This document shows positions 36,606 through 44,256 of a DNA stretch of 64,000 nucleotides, one piece after another (the stretch's first letter is position 1; the number at the start of each line of letters is the position of its first letter). This stretch comes from Paractinoplanes tereljensis (lineage in GTDB: Bacteria > Actinomycetota > Actinomycetes > Mycobacteriales > Micromonosporaceae). A program made the translations under genes and the position numbers. The stretch is from positions 124,001 to 188,000 of the forward strand of contig NZ_BOMY01000008.1 of NCBI RefSeq assembly GCF_016862435.1, written 5' to 3'. The notes under the pieces are model-generated. The model did not search any database. It saw nothing but the letters and a program-made list of their open reading frames with translations, and was not told the origin of the DNA.

Positions 36606-36826
36606 GGGTGATTGCTCCCTATATTCCCTGGTTGTCACGCTCACCGGCGGTGTGCGTCCTGGTGCCCGGTCGTTGGCCACAGTCGGACTCGAGAAGATCG
36701 AGACCAGGGAGGGCCATCGCCGCCGTTCCGTGTTGACGGAACCGGCAGAGGGCACGCGAGGTCGACCGCCGTAGGGCGGTCGCCGGGCACAAGCATACGC
36801 CAAGCCGTTTCGTTACTCCGAGTGCC
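36606..36826 (-). promoter_or_regulatory. rpsB leader region with two hairpins
   Basis: This 221-bp gap upstream of rpsB contains a 10-bp stem with one bulge at 36722-36731/36736-36746 (GTTG loop) and ACCGCC/GGCGGT at 36765-36780. Either could be part of an S2 autoregulatory leader or a terminator of the upstream membrane-protein gene. A -10-like TATGCT lies near 36793-36798 on the minus strand. Confidence 0.4.
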
Positions 36827-37411
36827 TCAGGCCACGGCCATTCCGGCCGCCAAAAGCAAGATCAAACCCACCGGGAGGTACGCGACCGGAAGGCGCAGCC
36901 AGGCCTCGCGAGCGACCGTCCCGCCCTTGGTGAGCGTGAACAGGCCGATCCCGGTGAGCGCGAAGCCGAGCGTGAGCAGGACGGCCGGGACGATCCCGCG
37001 CGGGGTCGGGTCACCGGTGAACGTCTGGTCGATCAACAACCGGACGACCGGGATCAACAGGACGACCATCACGAAAGCCACCAGGAACGCCGAGAGCGGG
37101 CGGCGGGCCTGATAGACCTCCTCCTTGGGGCGCACGGCTGGATATTCCGGGCCACGCACCGGGCGGGAATGGCTGCCCGTGGTGGCGAGCGCATCGGCCA
37201 CCGGGTACGGATTGGGCGGTGGGGTGACCGGCTGGTGCTGTTCGGGCAGCCGGAACGCGCCGGACGGGCGTTCGTGGATGCCCGAGTCGTACCGGCCCTG
37301 CCCCGGATGCCAGCTCGGCTCGTCCTCGGCGTAGCGGTGTCCTTCCACGATCTCGCACGGTAGGTGACGACGGTCACCCGCGCCACCGGTGACGTCATAA
37401 CAGATCGACAT
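36827..37411 (-). CDS. hypothetical membrane protein with Pro-rich cytoplasmic head
   Basis: No family is recognised. The ~190-residue protein has a hydrophilic Pro/Ser/Arg-rich N-terminal ~100 residues and three hydrophobic segments near the C-terminus (LSAFLVAFVMVVLLIPVV, a GIVPAVLLTLGFALTGIGLF region, and a final VAYLPVGLILLLAAG). The ATG at 37411 is used; a GTG at 37348 preceded by GAGA would give a shorter protein beginning VEGHRYAEDEPSW and may be the true start. It diverges from yraN. Confidence 0.65.
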   Translation of the reverse strand: MSICYDVTGGAGDRRHLPCEIVEGHRYAEDEPSWHPGQGRYDSGIHERPSGAFRLPEQHQPVTPPPNPYPVADALATTGSHSRPVRGPEYPAVRPKEEVYQARRPLSAFLVAFVMVVLLIPVVRLLIDQTFTGDPTPRGIVPAVLLTLGFALTGIGLFTLTKGGTVAREAWLRLPVAYLPVGLILLLAAGMAVA

Positions 37412-37503
37412 GGCTACCCAGCGGTTTTCCACAGTTGCGCTCCGTCCACAGCCGTCCCGACTTTCGGCGCCTGAAGACCGCGAACCCGCCACCGTTCACG
37501 GCC

Positions 37504-37863
37504 ATGACGACGGAACGACGGGCGGTCGGCGCCTACGGCGAACGAGTAGCCGCGCAGCACCTGCAGGACCAGGGACTCGTGATCCTCTACCGGAACTGGC
37601 GCTGCCCGGCGGGCGAGGTCGACCTCGTCCTGCGGGACGGCGACGACATCGTCTTCTGCGAGGTGAAGACGAGGCGCGGCGCCGGCTTCGGCACCCCGGC
37701 CGAGGCCGTCGGCTACCGCAAGGTGCGCAAACTGCGCGAGCTGGCCGGCCGCTGGCTGGCCGAGACCGGCATCCACCCGCGGAACGTCCGCTTCGACGTG
37801 GTCGAGGTCCGGCCCCAGCCCCGCGGCGCCACCCGGGTCACGCACATCCGCTCGGCGTTCTGA
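37504..37863 (+). CDS. YraN/UPF0102-family predicted endonuclease
   Basis: A 119-residue PD-(D/E)XK-fold protein. GAYGERVAAQHLQ, GEVDLVLRDG and FCEVKTRR hold the E..D..E-x-K pattern of the fold (GEVD and EVK). The family is almost always next to comM or rnhB. The ATG at 37504 begins the conserved domain; the ORF upstream is Arg/Pro-rich. Its TGA overlaps the comM ATG (TGATG). Confidence 0.9.
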   Translation: MTTERRAVGAYGERVAAQHLQDQGLVILYRNWRCPAGEVDLVLRDGDDIVFCEVKTRRGAGFGTPAEAVGYRKVRKLRELAGRWLAETGIHPRNVRFDVVEVRPQPRGATRVTHIRSAF

Positions 37864-39395
37864 TGAGTTACGCCCGCGTCCTCTGCGTCGGCCTGGTCGG
37901 CGTCACCGGCCACCTGGTCGAGGTGGAGGCCGACCTCGCCCCCGGCCTGCCCACCGTCACCCTGACCGGCCTGCCCGACGCCGCGCTCAACGAGGCCCGC
38001 GACCGGGTCCGCGCCGCCGTGGTGAACTCGGGCGAGGACTGGCCCAACCGCCGGATCACGGTCAACCTCCTGCCCGCCGCGCTGCCCAAGCAGGGCACCT
38101 CGTTCGATTTAGCGATCGCCGCGGCTCTCCTCGCCGGTGCCGGCGAACTGCCGTCGGTGTCCCTGGACGGCGTGGTCGTCCTCGGCGAACTCGGCCTCGA
38201 CGGCGCGGTCCGGCCGGTCCGCGGCGTGCTGCCGATGGTCGTGGCCGCCGTCCGGGCCGGCGTGACCAGGGTCATCGTGCCCGTGGCCAACGCCTGGGAA
38301 GCCACCGCGGTGCCCGGCGTGACCGTTCGCGCGGTCGACTCGCTGCGCCGGCTGGTCGATTACGTCCGCGAGGGCGGCCCGCTGCTCGACCCGCCACCGC
38401 CGACGCCGACGCCGGCCCCAGCCGGCCTCGACCTGGCCGACGTGGCCGGTCAGGAACTGGGCCGGTACGGCCTCGAGGTCGGCGCGGCCGGCGGCCACCA
38501 CCTGGCGCTGTTCGGCGCGCCCGGCGCCGGCAAGACCATGCTGGCCGAGCGTCTGCCGTCGATCCTGCCCGAGCTGGACGACCCGACCGCGCTGGAGGTC
38601 ACCGCCATCCAGTCGATCGCCGGCGTGCTGCCACCGGACGGGCGGCTGATCCGGCGCCCACCGTTCCAGGCGCCGCACCACTCCGCGAGCATGGCGTCGC
38701 TGATCGGCGGCGGAAGCGGGCTGGCCCGGCCCGGGGCGCTGTCGCTCGCTCACCGGGGCGTGCTGTTCCTGGACGAGGTCGCCGAGATGCGCGGATCGAC
38801 CCTGCAGGCACTCCGCCAGCCGCTGGAGGACGGGCGGGTGGTGATCGGGCGGGCCCGCGGCACCACCGAGTTCCCGGCCCGGGTGCAGCTGGTGGTGGCG
38901 GCCAACCCGTGCCCGTGCGCCTCCCCGGCCGGCGATCACGCCTGCACCTGCCCGCCCGTCGTCCGGCGGCGATACCGGGCCAAGCTGTCCGGCCCGCTGC
39001 TCGACCGGATCGACATCCGGATCACCCTGCACCCGCTGAACGCCGCGCAACTGATGACCACTACCGCACCGGCCGAGCCATCCGCCAAGGTCGCCACCCG
39101 GGTCGCCCAGGCCCGCGCGGCCTCGGCGGCACGCTGGCGCGGCCACGGCTGGCAGGTGAACGCCGAGGTGCCCGGCCCGGTGCTGCGGCGCCTGCCGTGG
39201 CGTCTGCCCGCGACGGACACCACCGATCTGCGGGCGGCCCTGGACCGGGGCCTGCTGTCCGCGCGGGGCTTCGACCGGGTGCTGCGCCTGGCCTGGACGA
39301 TCGCCGACCTCGACGGGCACCAACGGCCGGCCCGGGCGGAGATCACCGAGGCGATCCAGCTGCGGATGGGGGAATCCCATGAGTACGCCGAATAG
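37863..39395 (+). CDS. comM: YifB/ComM-family Mg-chelatase-like AAA+ ATPase
   Basis: A 510-residue protein. The N-terminal ~170 residues are a Lon-like domain (VEVEADLAPGLPTVTLTGLPD), followed by an AAA+ core with GAPGAGKTM (Walker A), LFLDEVAEM (Walker B), and a C-terminal helix-loop domain with a Cys cluster (NPCPCA...CTCPP) typical of the family. ComM-type helicases aid branch migration when transformed DNA is integrated. It overlaps yraN by one base and dprA by 17 bases. Confidence 0.95.
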   Translation: MSYARVLCVGLVGVTGHLVEVEADLAPGLPTVTLTGLPDAALNEARDRVRAAVVNSGEDWPNRRITVNLLPAALPKQGTSFDLAIAAALLAGAGELPSVSLDGVVVLGELGLDGAVRPVRGVLPMVVAAVRAGVTRVIVPVANAWEATAVPGVTVRAVDSLRRLVDYVREGGPLLDPPPPTPTPAPAGLDLADVAGQELGRYGLEVGAAGGHHLALFGAPGAGKTMLAERLPSILPELDDPTALEVTAIQSIAGVLPPDGRLIRRPPFQAPHHSASMASLIGGGSGLARPGALSLAHRGVLFLDEVAEMRGSTLQALRQPLEDGRVVIGRARGTTEFPARVQLVVAANPCPCASPAGDHACTCPPVVRRRYRAKLSGPLLDRIDIRITLHPLNAAQLMTTTAPAEPSAKVATRVAQARAASAARWRGHGWQVNAEVPGPVLRRLPWRLPATDTTDLRAALDRGLLSARGFDRVLRLAWTIADLDGHQRPARAEITEAIQLRMGESHEYAE

Positions 39396-40602
39396 CCGCG
39401 TCCCGCCCGGCAGCGACGACGATCGGGCCGCCCGGGTGGCACTCACCTGGCTGGTCGAGCCGGGCAACCGGACGGTCTGGTCGATGGTGCAGTCGCACGG
39501 CGCACCGGAGACCGTCGAGCGGCTGATGCGCGGCGCGATCCCGGACGGTGCGCTGCAGGCGGCGGTGCTGGCCCGGGCCGGTGACTTCGATCCGCGCCGG
39601 ATGGCCGAGGAGACCTTGCGGCGGGCCGCCCAGCTGGGCGCGCGCATCGTGGTGCCGGCCGACGACGAATGGCCGCGCCGGGTCGACTCGCTGGCCGTGC
39701 TCGAGCTGGACTCGCCCGGGCACATCAACCTGAACGTACGGCCGCCGCTGTGCCTCTGGGTTCGCGGATCCTGGCCGCTGGGCGACGCGCTGGAGCGTTC
39801 GGTCTCGGTGGTCGGGGCCCGAGCGGCCACCGGTTACGGCAAACAGGTCACCGGCGACATCGCCTACGGCCTGGCCGAGCACGGCTGGACGGTGGTGTCC
39901 GGCGGCGCGTTCGGCATCGACGCCGCGGCTCATCGGGCGGCACTCGCGGCCGGCGGGCTCACCGTGGCCGTACTGGCCTGCGGGGTCGACCGGCCCTATC
40001 CGGCCGGCAACGCGGCCATGTTCGAGCGGATCGCCGAGACCGGCCTGCTGATCAGCGAGTGGCCGCCGAGCTCCGAGCCGCTGAAGCACCGGTTCCTCAT
40101 CCGCAACCGGGTGATCGCGGCCGCCACCACCGGCACGGTCGTCGTCGAGGCCGCCGCCCGCAGCGGCGCGCTCCAGACCATGAACCGGGTGCTGGCCCTG
40201 GGCCGGCCCGCGATGATCGTGCCCGGCCCGGTGACCTCGGCCATGTCGGTCGGCTGCCACGAACTGCTCCGCGCCAACCCCGGGGCGACGCTGGTCACCG
40301 GCCTGCCGCACGTGTTGGAGACGGTCGGCCGGATGGGTGAGTACTACGCCGAGCCGGCCCGCGGCCCCGAGCATCGCCGGGACGCCCTGGACGAGGAATC
40401 GGCCCTGGTGCTGGAGGCCGTCCCGGCCAAGGGCGCAGCGCGACCGGAGGAGTTGGCCACCCGCGCCGGGCTGGCCCTGCGCACGGTGCTGCGCCGCCTG
40501 TCCCTGCTCGAACTGGCCGGCCTCGTGGAACGACGCGACGACGGTTTCGCCCTGCCCCGCCCGTCTCCGGACGGTTCGGCTGGACGGGAGGCGACCCGGT
40601 GA
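39379..40602 (+). CDS. dprA: DNA-processing protein A (DprA/Smf)
   Basis: A 407-residue protein. The Rossmann-like core shows SVVGARAATGYG and VVSGGAFGIDAAAH, the DprA hallmark for ssDNA binding and RecA loading. A C-terminal winged-helix region (~335-395) resembles DprA-WH. It starts 17 bp before the comM stop, so the two are coupled. In most actinobacteria dprA is followed by xerC-type genes; here 2.7 kb of accessory DNA intervenes. Confidence 0.95.
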   Translation: MSTPNSRVPPGSDDDRAARVALTWLVEPGNRTVWSMVQSHGAPETVERLMRGAIPDGALQAAVLARAGDFDPRRMAEETLRRAAQLGARIVVPADDEWPRRVDSLAVLELDSPGHINLNVRPPLCLWVRGSWPLGDALERSVSVVGARAATGYGKQVTGDIAYGLAEHGWTVVSGGAFGIDAAAHRAALAAGGLTVAVLACGVDRPYPAGNAAMFERIAETGLLISEWPPSSEPLKHRFLIRNRVIAAATTGTVVVEAAARSGALQTMNRVLALGRPAMIVPGPVTSAMSVGCHELLRANPGATLVTGLPHVLETVGRMGEYYAEPARGPEHRRDALDEESALVLEAVPAKGAARPEELATRAGLALRTVLRRLSLLELAGLVERRDDGFALPRPSPDGSAGREATR

Positions 40603-40651
40603 GCCGTTACGGCTCCCGGGCGCCGCCCGCATAGTTCGGACGGATTCGAGG

Positions 40652-40861
40652 TCAGTCCTCGGAGTCGTCCAAGTCGCGGCGATGGACTTTCATCCACGCC
40701 TCGACGTCGTCGACCAACCACACCTTGCCCTGCGCCAGGTCGGCGAGGGGTTTGGGGAAGTCAGCCCGACTGGTGATCTGGTACGCACGCTGCCGGCTGA
40801 CCCCACCCAAACGGATGCGGATCTCGTGCGCGCCCATAAGCCGGATCGGTTTCACTGCCAC
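40652..40861 (-). CDS. AlpA-like helix-turn-helix DNA-binding protein
   Basis: A 69-residue protein. LMGAHEIRIRLGGVSRQRAYQIT forms an N-terminal HTH and KVWLVDDVEAWMKVH is the short beta-hairpin plus helix found in AlpA/Xis-type excisionase regulators (HTH_17). It diverges from a small plus-strand gene over nested palindromes at 40879-40925, which it may bind. Such small HTH proteins are common in integrative elements, but no integrase of the same cassette is visible except the chromosomal xerC. Confidence 0.75.
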   Translation of the reverse strand: MAVKPIRLMGAHEIRIRLGGVSRQRAYQITSRADFPKPLADLAQGKVWLVDDVEAWMKVHRRDLDDSED

Positions 40862-40878
40862 ATGATCGACCGTAGGCG

Positions 40879-40925
40879 TGGGACTATTAGTCGGTTATCA
40901 ACTTGATAGGAGACAGCTAGTCCCA
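40879..40925. promoter_or_regulatory. nested palindromes in the divergent AlpA/small-gene promoter
   Basis: TGGGACTA (40879-40886) and TAGTCCCA (40918-40925) are a perfect 8-bp inverted pair 31 bp apart. Within the spacer, TATCAA-C-TTGATA (40896-40908) is a second perfect palindrome. The right arm overlaps the -35/-10 spacer of the plus-strand promoter, so binding there would block it. Confidence 0.65.
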
Positions 40926-40938
40926 TGCCATCTATACT
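40910..40938 (+). promoter_or_regulatory. promoter of a probably leaderless mRNA
   Basis: GAGACA (40910-40915), a 17-bp spacer and TATACT (40933-40938) make a plausible sigma-70-type promoter. The ATG of the next gene is only six bases past the -10 box, so transcription would begin at or within one base of the ATG. Confidence 0.6.
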
Positions 40939-40944
40939 GGCCCC

Positions 40945-41223
40945 ATGACTAGGCGTCGCCGGACCGCCCGTCCGGTCCCCCTGACCCCCCTCCACCGGCG
41001 TGACTGGCACACCCTGTGGCGTCGCTGCACCTGCGGCCTGACCTCGCCTTGCGTAGATCGAACCGTCCCCGCCAAGCCCCGCCCGTTCCCGCCGCCACCC
41101 CCGGCCCCCATCCACACCAGACGGGCCCTGCCCACCTACAGCGAGTACCTGGCGACCATCCCGTTCCCGGTCTACTGCGGCTTCGCCGCCATGCGGAACT
41201 TCTCCAGCGAACTGCCCCCGTAG
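40945..41223 (+). CDS. small Arg/Pro-rich protein of the dprA-xerC insertion
   Basis: No family is recognised. The 92-residue product has a basic N-terminus, CTCGLTSPC (C-x-C-x5-C), a Pro run, and a C-terminal TYSEYLATIPFPVYCGFAAM that looks folded. Similar small proteins occur next to GntR and AlpA-like genes in Micromonosporaceae (recollection, not checked). It probably starts from a leaderless mRNA and is controlled by the divergent HTH gene. A 13-bp terminator hairpin follows at 41287. Confidence 0.55.
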   Translation: MTRRRRTARPVPLTPLHRRDWHTLWRRCTCGLTSPCVDRTVPAKPRPFPPPPPAPIHTRRALPTYSEYLATIPFPVYCGFAAMRNFSSELPP

Positions 41224-41286
41224 CCCGAGTCCCCCCGACGTCACTCCCCAGCGCCTCTGCCGTCCCTGCCCGTCGGCGAGGCGCCA

Positions 41287-41337
41287 GGGGCGGCCCCGGT
41301 CCTAGCCACTGCCCCGGCACCGGCCCGGGGTCGCCCC
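41287..41337 (+). terminator. 13-bp terminator hairpin
   Basis: GGGGCGGCCCCGG (41287-41299) pairs with CCGGGGTCGCCCC (41325-41337) with one G-T pair; an A-rich tail follows. It ends the small gene at 40945-41223. The rest of the 41224-41551 gap shows nothing else convincing. Confidence 0.65.
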
Positions 41338-41551
41338 GAAAAACCCCGAAAACTAGCGAGGCGGCCACACCCCAGGCGGATCGGAGGACCGCCAACCGAG
41401 GCAGGCCGCCTGGCTGGACGTGCCCGCTGGCGCATTCGACTGAGGCGAGCCAGTCGCGCCGGCGGGCACCCAGCCGCTCAAAGGCCGATAGCCGTTTGCA
41501 GCCGACCCGCCGCCGCCCCACCCGAGACCGGCGGGCGATTGGGGAACACCG

Positions 41552-41803
41552 ATGACGACGACGGTCAAAGGGGTCGAGCACCTTCACGGTCGGCCCGACT
41601 GGGATTGCCGCTCCTGCCGGCAGCCGTGGCCGTGCGCGAGCGCCAAGGCCAACCTGCTGGTGGAGTTCCGCAGATATCCCTCGGTCCTGACCATCTATCT
41701 GGCCGGCCAGATGTACGAGGCGCTGGGCGACATGCTCGCCCGAGGCGAAACCGCCCCGCCCGATATCTACGAGCGCTTCCTCTCCTGGGCCCGCCACGCC
41801 TGA
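41552..41803 (+). CDS. small CxxC-containing protein of a Micromonosporaceae-type family
   Basis: An 83-residue protein. WDCRSCRQPWPCASAK is a C-x2-C-x5-C zinc-finger-like knuckle, and LVEFRRYPSVLTIYLAGQMYEAL and ERFLSWAR form likely helices. Relatives in Micromonosporaceae are often labelled flavin reductase without evidence; nothing here resembles a flavin site. The function is unknown. It may bind zinc and act with the adjacent GntR-type regulator. Confidence 0.6.
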   Translation: MTTTVKGVEHLHGRPDWDCRSCRQPWPCASAKANLLVEFRRYPSVLTIYLAGQMYEALGDMLARGETAPPDIYERFLSWARHA

Positions 41804-42266
41804 CCTGGGCCGTGCTTCCCTGACCTGATCCGCGCTTCAAAAGGCCAGCCGCCTTCCCGGGCTCGCCCACGTGCCTTCGCGCTGGCCGTGGGCGGCCGGG
41901 ATCACGGTGTGTAGCAATCAGCCAATTGTCCTTAATGGATGATCGTGCGGTTTTCGGGTTTCGGTGACCTTTGGGCTCGGCATTCGGCAGCCCTTGTCGG
42001 AAATGGTCACAGTGGACACTCGTCTGACCAGGCGGGTGTTCTGACTGAGTTACGGATTTGGGCTCCGCGCTCGGGAAGCTTTCGCCCTTCGAGCCGGTCA
42101 CCGCAGGTCTCCATCTGCGGTGGAACGGGCGACGGCCGGACCGCGCACCAGGCGCGACGGCGACCCTACGAGCGATCGGCAACCGCCGCCCGCCCTGCCG
42201 CCTGATCGAGTCGAGGCCTTCTCAGTGCGGCGGTTGTATCATACCTACATGGCCTCGTACGTACAA
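41804..42266. other. A/T-richer non-coding stretch in the insertion
   Basis: This ~460-bp gap has clearly lower GC than its surroundings around 41920-42050 and no convincing ORF on either strand. It precedes the GntR gene and probably holds its promoter. No integrase, att core or transposon end was seen. The composition break supports acquisition as part of the accessory block. Confidence 0.45.
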
Positions 42267-42283
42267 CACGATGGAGCATCGTG
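42267..42283. promoter_or_regulatory. 17-bp palindrome ahead of the GntR gene
   Basis: CACGATG-GAG-CATCGTG is a perfect inverted repeat 20 bp before the chosen ATG. GTACGTAC (self-complementary) lies just upstream. Either could be the GntR operator, and the hairpin may also sit in the 5' leader. Confidence 0.55.
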
Positions 42284-42302
42284 GCCACGTAAAGTGACCA
42301 GC

Positions 42303-42707
42303 ATGATCGATCCTTCCGCGGACCGGGCGGTGTTCCGCCAGTTGGCCGATTTGCTCCGGAACCAGATCGAGTCGGGAGAGCTGGGGCCCGGCGAGCCGTT
42401 GCCCAGTGAGTTGCGCCTGGCACAGGAATACGGCATCAGCCGCACCACCGTGCGGCAGGCCATCGGCCAGCTGCGCACCGAGGGCCTCGTCACCGTCGAC
42501 CGGCCACGAGGGACATTCGTGCGGGTGCCGGAGCCGACGCAGCTGGTGCCGCTGGCCCGCGGGGACCGGGCCGTCGCCCGCATGCCCACCGATGCCGAGC
42601 GGCGCAAATATCGGCTGGGTGAGGGCGTCCCGGTGCTGGTCGTCACGGCCACCGACGGCGCCGAAACCGTCCACCCGGCCGACCGGGTGCAACTCACCCG
42701 CCCCTAG
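42303..42707 (+). CDS. short GntR-family transcriptional regulator
   Basis: A 134-residue protein. The N-terminal ~75 residues are a GntR winged HTH: LRNQIESGELGPGEPLPSE and AQEYGISRTTVRQAIGQL with LVTVDRPRGTFV. The C-terminal ~55 residues are too short for a full UTRA or FCD effector domain. Short GntR regulators of this kind are typical of mobile-element control (KorSA-like), though no replication or transfer genes are nearby. The ATG at 42303 is used; the GTG nine bases upstream and an ATG at 42249 are alternatives. Confidence 0.82.
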   Translation: MIDPSADRAVFRQLADLLRNQIESGELGPGEPLPSELRLAQEYGISRTTVRQAIGQLRTEGLVTVDRPRGTFVRVPEPTQLVPLARGDRAVARMPTDAERRKYRLGEGVPVLVVTATDGAETVHPADRVQLTRP

Positions 42708-42745
42708 CGTCATCAGCTGACCTTAGGGCGGGGGTCCGACAAAAT

Positions 42746-42771
42746 CCGCCGGCGTCAGAAGAAGCCGGCGG
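42746..42771 (-). terminator. terminator hairpin at the lipoprotein stop
   Basis: CCGCCGGC and GCCGGCGG form a perfect 8-bp stem directly after the lipoprotein TGA. The loop includes GTCAGAAGAAGC, which is repeated 17 bp later and covers the stop codon, a small tandem duplication. Confidence 0.65.
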
Positions 42772-43260
42772 TCAGAAGAAGCTGTACCGGGCCACCGACA
42801 TCGTGAATCCGCGGCCCGTCTTCTCGTCCTTGCAGGTCAGGCCGGTGCTTTCGCTGGAGCACAGGACGTCGCCGGAGCGCAGCGCCCGCCCGTACTCCAG
42901 CGTTTCGGTCGCCGTGCCCAGCAGCGTGTCCCCGGTGCAGGTGAAGCCGACCCGGCCGGCCTCGAGGTAGGCGCCCCGGCCCCAGTCCAGGTCGCAGTCG
43001 GCCGGCTTGCTCGGCACGTTCCACTTGTTCTGGGCGATGTCGCAGCGCACGGCCGAGGGGATCAGCGCGCAGAAGATGTTCTTCGACGGGGTCTGGAACA
43101 TGGCCTCGTCGACGACGGCCGGCGAGGCAGCGGGCGCGACCGCGGGAGCGCCCAGGCCGGCGTGCGCCGACGGCGTGGGAGTGGGGTCGCCGCCGGCCGA
43201 CGAGCAGCCGAACAGCGCAGCGCAGAGCGCCAACGCGGCGAGCACTCGGATCGATGCCAT
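42772..43260 (-). CDS. secreted lipoprotein with six C-terminal cysteines
   Basis: A 162-residue protein. The N-terminus is a lipoprotein signal peptide with an LFGC lipobox at ~16-19. A Pro/Ala-rich linker follows, and the ~100-residue C-terminal domain (FQTPSKNIFCAL, RCDI, DCDLDWG, FTCTG, LCSSE, TCKDE) has six Cys that could form three disulphides, resembling the DUF6636-type actinobacterial domain. The function is unknown. It closes the accessory region before xerC. Confidence 0.72.
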   Translation of the reverse strand: MASIRVLAALALCAALFGCSSAGGDPTPTPSAHAGLGAPAVAPAASPAVVDEAMFQTPSKNIFCALIPSAVRCDIAQNKWNVPSKPADCDLDWGRGAYLEAGRVGFTCTGDTLLGTATETLEYGRALRSGDVLCSSESTGLTCKDEKTGRGFTMSVARYSFF

Positions 43261-43332
43261 GGTGAGCGCAGTTTAGAAGCGACCGGCAAGCCCCCTTGAC
43301 GGAACGGGCGGCGACGATAACGGTCGGAGGCG

Positions 43333-44256
43333 ATGGATACGCGCGCGATGCACGAAGAGCTGCCGGCCGGCCTCCGCGAAGCCGTGGACGACTTCGGCCG
43401 TCATCTGGCGCGGGTGGAGAACAGGTCGGAACACACCGTACGGGCGTACCTCGGTGATGTTGTCTCTCTGCTGAGCCACGCGGCCGCGAGTGGCCGCACC
43501 TCGCCGGATGATCTCGATATCGCGCTGTTGCGCGGCTGGCTGGCCGCGCGGATGCGGCAGGGCGCCGCACGCACCTCGCAGGCCCGGCGGGCGGCGGCGG
43601 CCCGGGCCTTCACCGGCTGGGCGCACCGCACCGGGTTGATGGCCGGCGATCCCGGCGCCTCCCTGGCCAGTCCGCGGGCACACCGCGACCTGCCCAACGT
43701 GCTCCGAGCCGACCAGGCGGCCACTCTCATCGAGCAAAAAACTGAAGAGGAGCCGGAGGACGTACGCGATCGGGCCGTTCTGGAACTTCTCTACGCCACC
43801 GGCGTACGGGTGAGCGAACTCTGCGGCCTGGACCGGACCGACGTGGATGACGCCCGGCGGGTTGTCCGGGTCTTCGGCAAGGGCGCCAAGGAGCGAGCCG
43901 TCCCCTATGGGCTGCCGGCCCAGCGAGCGCTTGACGACTGGCTGCGCCATGGCCGGCCGGCGTTCGAGAGCGGCGAGAGCGGCGACGCGCTCTTCCTGGG
44001 GATCAAGGGCGGGCGGCTGCAGCAGACCGTGGTGCGCCGGATCGTCAAGGTGGCCGCGCAGCGGGCCGGCCTGCCGCACACCAGCCCGCACGACCTGCGG
44101 CATTCGGCCGCCACCCACCTGCTGGACGGCGGTGCCGACCTGCGCGCGGTGCAGGACCTGCTGGGGCACGCCTCGCTGTCGAGCACCCAGATCTACACCC
44201 ATGTCTCGACCGAGCGGCTCCGGGCGGCCTTCAAACAGGCCCACCCCCGCGCGTGA
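43333..44256 (+). CDS. xerC: tyrosine recombinase XerC
   Basis: A 307-residue tyrosine recombinase that resolves chromosome dimers. All catalytic residues are present: Arg159 (TGVRVSEL), Lys183 (GKGAKER), His253 and Arg256 (HDLRHS), His279 (GHASLSS) and Tyr288 (TQIYTHV). The normal N-terminal SAM-like domain is present. In related genomes xerC lies directly after dprA, so it is more likely the resident chromosomal enzyme than the integrase of the inserted block. It overlaps the downstream aminotransferase start by four bases. Confidence 0.93.
   Translation: MDTRAMHEELPAGLREAVDDFGRHLARVENRSEHTVRAYLGDVVSLLSHAAASGRTSPDDLDIALLRGWLAARMRQGAARTSQARRAAAARAFTGWAHRTGLMAGDPGASLASPRAHRDLPNVLRADQAATLIEQKTEEEPEDVRDRAVLELLYATGVRVSELCGLDRTDVDDARRVVRVFGKGAKERAVPYGLPAQRALDDWLRHGRPAFESGESGDALFLGIKGGRLQQTVVRRIVKVAAQRAGLPHTSPHDLRHSAATHLLDGGADLRAVQDLLGHASLSSTQIYTHVSTERLRAAFKQAHPRA

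Noticed and set aside
37424..37432. TTTTCCACA, a DnaA-box-like 9-mer between the divergent membrane-protein and yraN genes
   Set aside because: A single imperfect box with no cluster; not an origin.
43333..44256. xerC as the integrase of the adjacent accessory block
   Set aside because: It matches the chromosomal dimer-resolution enzyme in size and motifs and is coupled to a non-mobile gene; no att sites were found.
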